Part shown: one piece after another, positions 26,882 to 35,355 of the stretch | How positions within the stretch are numbered: position 1 is the first letter of the stretch | Layout: every line of letters starts with the position of its first letter | NCBI GenBank assembly: GCA_947303185.1 | Contig: CAMYXF010000008.1 | Location: forward strand, 43,585 to 107,584 | Length of the DNA: 64,000 nucleotides | Direction: 5' to 3' | DNA from: an uncultured Clostridia bacterium | GTDB lineage: Bacteria > Bacillota > Clostridia > Saccharofermentanales > Saccharofermentanaceae | Position numbers and translations under genes: made by a program | Notes under the pieces: model-generated | What the model was told of the DNA's origin: nothing | What the model saw: only the letters and a program-made list of their open reading frames with translations | Database searches by the model: none

Positions 26882-28363
26882 TTATACCCTCTTCGGTCTC
26901 GGATTTGTTCTCTCTGAGACCATCTTCTTTACAATGTATACGGTAATCGTAATAATAACCGCCTCAATAATAGCAATAACAAGGAAAACGTCAAACAAAT
27001 AAGAATACAAAAGCTCGGCTCTTTTATCCGCAAATCTGTATAGACTGATAGAACCCGTCGTCTTATCGATGTAGTAGAAATCAGCATTGCCGCCTTCATC
27101 AGCCATGTAGCAGATAAAATCACCATCAGCGTTCTGATATCCGTGCAATACAATCGAACCCGTATCCAAGTCAGTAGGCTTAAATTCATCCGGAAGACCG
27201 GAGTTGTTCGGAACGTCAACAACCTTCAGGATAGCCGAAGCTTCGATCACCGTATTCTCAGGGTCGTATCTGAGAACCGTTTTATCAGTGCTGTTATAGA
27301 AATAGAAACCCGGTGACTGCGTACCATCGAAAAGATAAAGCAGAACGCTGGTAACGCCGTCCCTTACATATGCAGGAACGCTGTAACCGTTGATGTATCT
27401 TGTAGTCTGCGTAAAGCCTTCAGGGATCGTAACATCATCAGGAGCATCAAGGAACGTGAAAGTGTTTCCTTCAAAGTCGACCAGCGATGCGTCCTCAGGA
27501 ACGTTACTTTCTTTACGCAATACATGGATCGTGTAATGCATGTGGCTGACACCGTCCTGCGCAGTAACGTTTACGTTGACGATGTTGTCACCCATGTTGA
27601 GATACTGGTTGCCGTCGATGATGACCGCAGCCCAGAGATTGTTCGCAAGTACTGAAACCTGGACCTCAGTAACTGAACGCTCAACGGAGCAGCTGTATTC
27701 TGTGATGTTGGGATTGAACTCAGGTGTGATCGTCGTTCCCCTGATCTTCAAAGAAGCGAGCGTGGCATCGCTTGATAATCCTGTTCTGATGATCGGCAGC
27801 GTAACTCCCGTTCCGACCTTTGCAGTAACAGAATCTTTAACTGAAGTAAACGTGCCTGTATCGCCGATCCAGCAGCTAACCTCACCGCTGCATTCAGGGT
27901 AAAGTCTTAAGACGATCGAGAACAACGTAACCTGGCTGTCTGAAGAAAATGATGTCGATACTATCTCATCACCGTTATCGTCAGTAGTTACGCTCATCAG
28001 CTGGTCCATGCCGCTGACAGAAAGAACACCAACCGTCTGGGTCTCGGTAAATACGTAATTCGACAGATCTTTTCCCTGTTCAAAGGAAACATACTCTGCC
28101 TTATCGGCATCGAAATTAAACTCGATGGGGCCGAATTCAGAGATGTTGGGGAAACAGTTTGCAACTACATCAACAATGACGATGTCACCAGGACCTACAT
28201 CGGTCCTTTTTGTAACAGCGGAAATGGTAACTTCGGTATCAGCTTTAACAGCTTCGCCGCCTGAAAAAGCAAGACAGAAAACAGCGGTAAAGACGAACGC
28301 AAACAAAGACGCTACGGCCTTTAATGTCAGTACACTGTTTTTCCTGTCAAATAGCTTTCTCAT
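26882..28363 (-). CDS. Secreted/anchored protein with cohesin-like and cadherin-like beta-sandwich domains
   Basis: Signal peptide; DATLASLKIRGTTITPEFNPNITEYSCSV typical of cadherin-like domain; C-terminal TM and RTNPRPKRV. Confidence 0.7.
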   Translation of the reverse strand: MRKLFDRKNSVLTLKAVASLFAFVFTAVFCLAFSGGEAVKADTEVTISAVTKRTDVGPGDIVIVDVVANCFPNISEFGPIEFNFDADKAEYVSFEQGKDLSNYVFTETQTVGVLSVSGMDQLMSVTTDDNGDEIVSTSFSSDSQVTLFSIVLRLYPECSGEVSCWIGDTGTFTSVKDSVTAKVGTGVTLPIIRTGLSSDATLASLKIRGTTITPEFNPNITEYSCSVERSVTEVQVSVLANNLWAAVIIDGNQYLNMGDNIVNVNVTAQDGVSHMHYTIHVLRKESNVPEDASLVDFEGNTFTFLDAPDDVTIPEGFTQTTRYINGYSVPAYVRDGVTSVLLYLFDGTQSPGFYFYNSTDKTVLRYDPENTVIEASAILKVVDVPNNSGLPDEFKPTDLDTGSIVLHGYQNADGDFICYMADEGGNADFYYIDKTTGSISLYRFADKRAELLYSYLFDVFLVIAIIEAVIITITVYIVKKMVSERTNPRPKRV

Positions 28364-30891
28364 TCCGGCAGATACCCGTAAGAATCCGGCATGTTGTTGT
28401 ATACAGGAATGACAAATTCAAAACCTGCATCAGTCATGCCAATCGCATCGTAACTTCTGTAATACCTCATACCTTCAGAATATGCCATCATGATGTTCTG
28501 GGCATACTGGTGATTGTATCTGTCAGTACCGTCATCAAGAACATCGAACTTCTGGAAATAGAGAGTGTTCTGGCCCTTGTCGATATAGCCGGTTGCGATC
28601 CAGACCGCGCCGCCCATGATTGCTCTTTCAACAGATGTCCAAGGTAAGAGATATGTTGCTTCGGTATCGGAAATTTCCTGGTCTTCCCAGTCCTTACCCC
28701 ACTGGGCGTATTTCGCGCCGTTGATTACAGCACCGCCAGGTTCTGTCGTAGCGTATGCTCCGATATTGTAATAGTTGTAGTAACCTTCATAACCTGTGAG
28801 ATCACCTCTGCACAATGCAGATTCACCTGAGTATCCCATCTCCTGGATGATCCTGCTCGCAAGGAAGTAAGGCGATACGCCGGCATTCTGACCTGCTTCG
28901 TAAATGATCTGCGCATAATCGTATTCAGGATCTCCGTCCATGAACGAACCTCTGATGATCTCTCTTACGCCGTCTACCGTGTGGACGTTGGGATCAAAGC
29001 CAAGAAGCTCAAATGAGAAGACCTTCTCAGGTGTCAGGAAGTTTCTCGGATCCATATAGTAACTTACAACTTCAGTCCTGCACATCATCCAGTCAGGCTT
29101 ATCGTAAACTTCGCTGTTAGGCTTAACAAAAGCCGGATAAGAAGAATACTGGATAAGGCTTCTTGCCTTGCTGTCTTCTGCTACTACTGCAGTATCAAAA
29201 GCAAGATTCGTGTAGTAAGGCGTGAAGATGTAATTGGGCTTGAGGCTATGGATAAGCCAGAGTCCGCTGTAGTAACTTGTCGGGAATTTTGAAAGAGTAT
29301 TCTCTTTGAAATCACCTTCGTCATTACCGTTGAGCAGGAAGAAATAATAGTTGTCGGAAGTGCCGTCAAATCCGGTGACGGTACATGTGATTACAGTCTC
29401 ACCTGAAGGAATGGTGTAGAGCTGGCCCTGATCAAGAATAGTCTCACTGCCGTTGGAAGTTGCCTTGATAGTTACGCTCGCGGAATATCCTTCAAGAGGC
29501 GTGCATCTGATAGCGATGTCCTTTGAACCTTCCATATAGTAAGCGTAATTACGGTTAAGGTAATCGAATTCAGGATAGATATCGAGGAACTGGTCAGGTG
29601 TGGAATCGTTGATGTAGCATCCGGACAAAGCTCCGTTGATCGGAATGATTCCGGCCTTCTTTCTCTCGACTTCATAAGTGACATTGTTCCTGTCTGTAAG
29701 TCTTAATCTTCCGCTGCCGTCATCTCCCGTAACAGCCATATAGCTTCCGTCAAAATAAGCGCACTCTCTGGACTGGATCATCGTGAAGTCGATGTCCTTT
29801 TCGATGTCGCTACCCGAGCCCGTTCTGCTTACGCAGATGTAATAGCAGTTGGATACTCCCGCAATGCCTGTCTCTTCTGCAACAGCTGCAGTGTCCTGCT
29901 TTTTGCCTCTGAGCATTGCATAAGGAATTCCGGTGTTCTCGTTGCTTCCGATAATGTTACCCTTGAGGTCATAAAGAGTTACCCTGATGTCATCGGAAAG
30001 CCCTGCGAAATCGATGTAGCAGTCGTCTTCACCGCAGTCGATCATGTACCATGCGTTATTGTTTCCGCTGGGGATAAGACCCTCAGCAACGGAGTTCGGA
30101 TAGATGGTAACTTTCTCAGGGATCGTTATCTCGCCTCCGGAGATTACCGTTCCTCTTCCGTCAGAACTTCTGATGAGAGCGTAAACTTCGTGTCTTCCGG
30201 GAGCGCAGTCTGCCGTATCCCAGGACAAAACGAAATCGCGGTAATCGGAATTGCCGCCGTTGTTATCGTTGAATTTCAGATATCCGTAATAAAGTGATCC
30301 GTCGACGAAAAAGTCCGTTCTTACTTCATCACCGGTAGCAGAATATGAACCTGCCGCTTCTCTGATTCCGACAGTGTACTGTTCGGGAGAATCGATGGTT
30401 GATTCAAGGGTAACGTTTGAGATAACGGAACCCTTTCTTGAAGGTGCTGAAGAAGCCTTAAGATCGCTGTTTTCAGAAGAGAGAGCCCTGTCGATCGCAG
30501 CAGCTCTCGTGGTGTTCTTCAGGTCATCCATAATAAATTGGACTTCATCCTGACGTGTCTCACCATAAATGACATAACTTAAGTCTTCCGCAAATCTCTC
30601 ATCGGTAACACCGGTAAGAAGATATTCGGGTGAAGTCATTACTGAAATTACATAGTCGCCGCAGGATACGAGGCCGTCTTTAACACGTGTCTTTGCAATC
30701 TTGATCTCCTCTTCAGAACTCGATGTCAGAAGGCCTGCACGCGCGACGATATCGTCTGCAGTTTTCAATGTCTTTTTGTCGGGTTCGTTTATTCCCGTAT
30801 CAATGCTCAGTACCGTTACGACGGAAGCCGCTATTGCAAGAAGTCCGCCGACAATGGCAACCGCAAAATACTCAGGACGTCTTTTAAACAT
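28360..30891 (-). CDS. Cell-wall hydrolase with C-terminal glucosaminidase-like domain
   Basis: AGVSPYFLASRIIQEMG...YNYYNIGAYATTEPGGAVINGAKYA; cadherin-like segment; N-terminal TM. Confidence 0.75.
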   Translation of the reverse strand: MFKRRPEYFAVAIVGGLLAIAASVVTVLSIDTGINEPDKKTLKTADDIVARAGLLTSSSEEEIKIAKTRVKDGLVSCGDYVISVMTSPEYLLTGVTDERFAEDLSYVIYGETRQDEVQFIMDDLKNTTRAAAIDRALSSENSDLKASSAPSRKGSVISNVTLESTIDSPEQYTVGIREAAGSYSATGDEVRTDFFVDGSLYYGYLKFNDNNGGNSDYRDFVLSWDTADCAPGRHEVYALIRSSDGRGTVISGGEITIPEKVTIYPNSVAEGLIPSGNNNAWYMIDCGEDDCYIDFAGLSDDIRVTLYDLKGNIIGSNENTGIPYAMLRGKKQDTAAVAEETGIAGVSNCYYICVSRTGSGSDIEKDIDFTMIQSRECAYFDGSYMAVTGDDGSGRLRLTDRNNVTYEVERKKAGIIPINGALSGCYINDSTPDQFLDIYPEFDYLNRNYAYYMEGSKDIAIRCTPLEGYSASVTIKATSNGSETILDQGQLYTIPSGETVITCTVTGFDGTSDNYYFFLLNGNDEGDFKENTLSKFPTSYYSGLWLIHSLKPNYIFTPYYTNLAFDTAVVAEDSKARSLIQYSSYPAFVKPNSEVYDKPDWMMCRTEVVSYYMDPRNFLTPEKVFSFELLGFDPNVHTVDGVREIIRGSFMDGDPEYDYAQIIYEAGQNAGVSPYFLASRIIQEMGYSGESALCRGDLTGYEGYYNYYNIGAYATTEPGGAVINGAKYAQWGKDWEDQEISDTEATYLLPWTSVERAIMGGAVWIATGYIDKGQNTLYFQKFDVLDDGTDRYNHQYAQNIMMAYSEGMRYYRSYDAIGMTDAGFEFVIPVYNNMPDSYGYLPE

Positions 30892-30894
30892 CTC

Positions 30895-31542
30895 TTACTC
30901 GTCCCTCCCGGTTATCTTATCCAAGGTATATCCGTATGAAGGAACGAAATGGTCCATGAAATACGTTGCTTCAGGCATGTTCATCTCTCTGATGATCTTA
31001 CCCGTGGAAGCTTTAGCGGCAGAGAACTCTGCGTTGCCGCTGCTCTCTTCCCTTAAGCACTTGATATAAGCTGCGATCTTATCTGCAGCCTTAACGAGCT
31101 TATGTGTAAGCTTCTCTTCTTCTGTTGAAAATGAAGGAGCCAGAAGATCAAGGTAAATGTCTCTCATCTCCTTGTCTTCGGGCAGAAGCTCAACGAGGCT
31201 TGCAGCAGCTTCGGATTCAACTTCCTTATACGCCTTTGTGATCTCTTTGTTGCGGTACTTGATCGGCGTCGGAAGATCTCCTGTTAAGATCTCCGTGCAG
31301 TCATGATAGAGCGCATATGCCTGGACCTTATAAGGGTCAAGTATAATTGCGCCTTCGTTATCCTTCTCGAACTTGTTGTGAAGGATAGTTAAGCAGTGTG
31401 CGATTACCGCAACGTCAAAACTGTGTTCTTTGATGTTCTCTGTTCTGCTGTTACGCATCAGTGCCCATCTTTCGATGTACTGCATGCGGTCGAGCATCGC
31501 GAAAAAACCGAATTCTTCCTTATTATCCATATTTATCTCCAT
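30895..31542 (-). CDS. yfbR: HD-domain 5'-deoxynucleotidase, YfbR-like
   Basis: RMQYIERWALMRNSRTENIKEHSF...ALYHDCTEILTGDLPTPIKY. Confidence 0.88.
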   Translation of the reverse strand: MEINMDNKEEFGFFAMLDRMQYIERWALMRNSRTENIKEHSFDVAVIAHCLTILHNKFEKDNEGAIILDPYKVQAYALYHDCTEILTGDLPTPIKYRNKEITKAYKEVESEAAASLVELLPEDKEMRDIYLDLLAPSFSTEEEKLTHKLVKAADKIAAYIKCLREESSGNAEFSAAKASTGKIIREMNMPEATYFMDHFVPSYGYTLDKITGRDE

Positions 31543-32771
31543 CAGCTCTTATACATCTCGTTAAAGCAGCTTACGGCAAATGAATCCGTCATGCCCGCAA
31601 TGTAATCTGATACATAGATCGGGAGCGGTGTGTCGATGCCTGCTTTATATTCGGGATGGTTAGTTACAAATTCAGCAAACTTCCTGATCGATGATGACTT
31701 GGATTCTTTTGCCATCTCAAGATTCAGGACAGCCTGGTAGAAAGCATCGAAAAGACCTTCGAGCATTACGTCGCAGTACTTCTCATATGTCTGTACTTTC
31801 TGCGCCCTGTAGATCTTTGATACGTTCTCATTAAGTGTGTGCTCGAGAGCATCTCCTGCGTGATCGCTCATCATGATGCAGCCCTTGTCCATACTGTTCT
31901 CGATGATGTCCTGGACAAGGAAATTGATTATCTCGGAATTGGAGCTTCCCATGCCGTCGGCAACTACAGGAACATCAAATTCATTCGCGATAACGCCTGT
32001 TCTCAAAGCATCTTCGATATCTCTTCCGACATAAGCGATCTTATCTGCAAATCTGACAACGCAGCCTTCCAAAGTTGCGGGGCCCTTGCGGTTCTTTTTT
32101 GGGATCAGATATGAGAGATCTTCTTCTGTCTTATCCCTGCAGGGTTCAAGCTTTCTCTCGGAATAGTATTCGCCGCAGTGTGAGATGATTCCGTCTCTTA
32201 CTTCGAAAGTAAGGTTAAGGCCGTCTTTGCCGTTTCTCTTTTCGAGGATGTTCAATACACGAAGGCCGTTGGATTCATGCTCGAAATAAAGCTTGCTGTC
32301 GATCTCTTTAAGCTTCTTGTTGAGGATCCTCTCACCGCTGTGACCGAACGGAGTATGTCCGACATCGTGGCCAAGTGCGATTGCCCTGATGAGATCTGTA
32401 TTGAGGTTCAGTGCGTTTCCGATCGTGGAAGCAATGTAGTCAACGTAAATAACGTGCTCAAGTCTGGAACAGATGTGATCGTTCGCGGGATTGAAGAAGA
32501 CCTGTGTCTTGTGCTTTAAGCGTCTGAAGGCCTGTGAATAGATGATCCTTCCCATGTCGCGCTCGAAGCAGTTTCTGATGTCGCCGTCACTTTCAGGATC
32601 GACCCTGCCCCTGGATCCGGAGCACTTGGTCGCATTGACACTGAGGATCTTGTCTTTCTGATCCTGCAGCATCTTTATCTTGGCTCTTGTAGCCTCTGAT
32701 ATCTTATCCGACTTTCCGATACAGGCTATGCTGTCGGCATAAAGGTCCTGAAAGCTGAGATTATCTGACAT
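31542..32771 (-). CDS. dgt: Deoxyguanosinetriphosphate triphosphohydrolase-like protein
   Basis: RDMGRIIYSQAFRRLKHKTQVF; GHDVGHTPFGHSGE. Confidence 0.92.
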   Translation of the reverse strand: MSDNLSFQDLYADSIACIGKSDKISEATRAKIKMLQDQKDKILSVNATKCSGSRGRVDPESDGDIRNCFERDMGRIIYSQAFRRLKHKTQVFFNPANDHICSRLEHVIYVDYIASTIGNALNLNTDLIRAIALGHDVGHTPFGHSGERILNKKLKEIDSKLYFEHESNGLRVLNILEKRNGKDGLNLTFEVRDGIISHCGEYYSERKLEPCRDKTEEDLSYLIPKKNRKGPATLEGCVVRFADKIAYVGRDIEDALRTGVIANEFDVPVVADGMGSSNSEIINFLVQDIIENSMDKGCIMMSDHAGDALEHTLNENVSKIYRAQKVQTYEKYCDVMLEGLFDAFYQAVLNLEMAKESKSSSIRKFAEFVTNHPEYKAGIDTPLPIYVSDYIAGMTDSFAVSCFNEMYKS

Positions 32772-32822
32772 CAGTTATAGTCTCCTTTTAAAGCACATTA
32801 TGTAATTATACTACATTACACA

Positions 32823-35258
32823 CTACGCTTTCTTTAGTCCTGCGGCGTTGGCAAGCATATTCTTGCGCATTCCGTCGAAATCGACCGTTATGAGAGCATC
32901 GCCTCCGACAGGTTCGACCTTGAGTATGACTCCTTCGCCGAATCTCGGATGGACGACATTCATGCCCACGACGATCTCATCAGGCTTAAGCTGTCCTTCG
33001 CGTGAGGCAGAAGGCTTCTTCTCCTGCGTAAACTGTGACTTGATCGCGGATGCGATCGACTTCTTGGATTTCTCCCTGTTGCTCTCTCCTTCCGGAACTT
33101 CCTTGGGAGTCTCCCTCTTGGAACCCATGAGGTAAAGCAGTTCGGGATTGATCTCTTTTATGAATCTTGAAGGCTGGTTGCAGTTGGTCTGACCGAAGAG
33201 CATTCTCTGTCTCGAAAGCACGATGAACAGATTCTTCTTTGCTCTCGTGATAGCAACATACATGAGTCTTCTTTCTTCTTCCGTATCCTCAACGCTCTGG
33301 ACGGATCTGTAACTCGGGAAAACGCCTTCTTCAAGACCGATTATGAATACGGCACCGAACTCAAGACCTTTCGCACTGTGGATGGACATGAGCTTTACGT
33401 AGTCGTCGTTATCGTCGTAGTCATCACCTTCCGTGAAGAGTGATGCGTTCTCAAGATAAAGTCCGAGTATTCCTTCCGTGGTATCAGCCGTAGCTGTATC
33501 AAAGAAGAAATCGTCATCAACTTCAACAGGGAAACCGTCTCCGTCGTCAATCTCAAGATTATCCATGTCGACGGGTTCAGCACGGTGTGCCTTGTCGTAT
33601 TCCTTGGCTTCAGACAAAAGCTCCTTCAGGTTCTCGACCCTGTCGATGATGTCGCCCTTCTTCTCGCGCTGCTCGGTGATCTCTTCGATGATGCCTGATT
33701 CGTTCTCGACATAGTCAACGAACTGCGCAAAATCCATATCGTTCTCTTTGAGCCTGTCTCTCATTGAATTAATGAGATCAGTAAACAAGCCTATCTTCGA
33801 TGCTGACCTTACGAGTTCAGGATAATCCACCGCGTGCATCGCGCACTCGAACATGCTGATGTTGTCGTTTATCGCATACTGTCTGATCTTCTCGATTGTT
33901 GTATCACCGATACCTCTCTTAGGCACATTGATGATTCTCTCGAATGCAATGTTATCCTTCGGATCGTTAATGAGCTTCAGATAAGCGAGGATATCCTTGA
34001 TCTCCTTACGGTCATAGAACCTCATACCGCCATAGACCCTGAAAGGAATTCCGAGATTATGGAGCGTGGTTTCTATGTTACGTGAAAGAGCATTCATTCT
34101 GTAAAGGACAGCGCAGTCTGAATACTTAAACTTGCCCTTGTCAGCCATCATCTTGATGGTCCTTCCGACAAAGTCAGCTTCGCCGTTACTCGTGTCGGCA
34201 TTCATTACGATGATCTTCTCACCTGCATCGCCTTCAGTCCTTAAGCGCTTGCTCTTACGCTTTGTGTTGTTTGCGATGACGCAGTTTGCGGCATCAAGGA
34301 TCGTCTTTGTCGAACGGTAATTTTCTTCGAGCTTGATGACGCTGGCGCCCGGGAAATCCTTCTCGAATTTAAGGATGAGTCTTACGTCAGCGCCTCTGAA
34401 CGAATAGATGGACTGGTCGTCGTCACCTACTACGCAGATATTGCCGTTGCCTGATGCGAGCTGCATTACCGCGCGGTACTGGGGCATGTTCGTATCCTGA
34501 TACTCATCGACCATGATGTATCTGAACTTGTTTCTATAGAGCTCCCTGATGTCGGGATTGCTCTCCAAAAGTTTTACCATGTTGACGAGGATATCGTCGA
34601 AGTCCATCGCGTTATTAGCAAGGAGCTTTTCCTGATATCTCTTGTAGATCCTTGCAACTACGCCAAGGAAATATTCCTTGCCTGCAAGGAGCGAATATTC
34701 TTCAACATCGATGAACTTGTTCTTTGCGTTGGAAATCTCATTCTGGACAGATTTGGGCTTGAACTGGCTGTCAGCAATATCAAGCTCTTTCATCGCTTCC
34801 TTGACGAGCTTTAACTGGTCATCGGTATCGATAATGGAGAAGTTCTTCGTATAGCCTAAAAGCTCTGCATGTCTTCTTAACAGCCTTGCGAAAATGCTGT
34901 GGAACGTGCCGCACCAGATATACTTGGAGCGGTCACCTACAAGGCCTTCGATTCTCTGGCGCATCTCGTTTGCTGCCTTGTTGGTAAACGTGATCGCAAG
35001 AATGGATGAAGGAGCAACATTATGCTTCCTCATCATGTAGGCAATACGGTATGTGATAACTCTGGTCTTACCTGAGCCCGCGCCTGCAAGAATAAGCAGA
35101 GGACCGTCAAGATGAGTTACGGCCTGACGCTGCTCATTGTTAAGGCCGACCAGGAGCTCATCCGCATCCTGGTCAAAAGCCTCATTAGGGCTCTGACCAT
35201 ATATATTCTCAAGATCTCTGAAGAACTCGTCTGAATTGCTGAAATTATCGTCTGACAA
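32823..35258 (-). CDS. pcrA: UvrD/PcrA superfamily 1 DNA helicase
   Basis: LNNEQRQAVTHLDGPLLILAGAGSGKT; VDEYQDTN; SIHSAKGLEF. Confidence 0.93.
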   Translation of the reverse strand: MSDDNFSNSDEFFRDLENIYGQSPNEAFDQDADELLVGLNNEQRQAVTHLDGPLLILAGAGSGKTRVITYRIAYMMRKHNVAPSSILAITFTNKAANEMRQRIEGLVGDRSKYIWCGTFHSIFARLLRRHAELLGYTKNFSIIDTDDQLKLVKEAMKELDIADSQFKPKSVQNEISNAKNKFIDVEEYSLLAGKEYFLGVVARIYKRYQEKLLANNAMDFDDILVNMVKLLESNPDIRELYRNKFRYIMVDEYQDTNMPQYRAVMQLASGNGNICVVGDDDQSIYSFRGADVRLILKFEKDFPGASVIKLEENYRSTKTILDAANCVIANNTKRKSKRLRTEGDAGEKIIVMNADTSNGEADFVGRTIKMMADKGKFKYSDCAVLYRMNALSRNIETTLHNLGIPFRVYGGMRFYDRKEIKDILAYLKLINDPKDNIAFERIINVPKRGIGDTTIEKIRQYAINDNISMFECAMHAVDYPELVRSASKIGLFTDLINSMRDRLKENDMDFAQFVDYVENESGIIEEITEQREKKGDIIDRVENLKELLSEAKEYDKAHRAEPVDMDNLEIDDGDGFPVEVDDDFFFDTATADTTEGILGLYLENASLFTEGDDYDDNDDYVKLMSIHSAKGLEFGAVFIIGLEEGVFPSYRSVQSVEDTEEERRLMYVAITRAKKNLFIVLSRQRMLFGQTNCNQPSRFIKEINPELLYLMGSKRETPKEVPEGESNREKSKKSIASAIKSQFTQEKKPSASREGQLKPDEIVVGMNVVHPRFGEGVILKVEPVGGDALITVDFDGMRKNMLANAAGLKKA

Positions 35259-35355
35259 AGCAATTTTCTCCCTAAATAAATCGATTTAAGTGATTATATC
35301 AGTTGTGCGGTGTCCTGACCTTCAATTAATAGGACAGTTTTCGGCAGGCCGCAGA

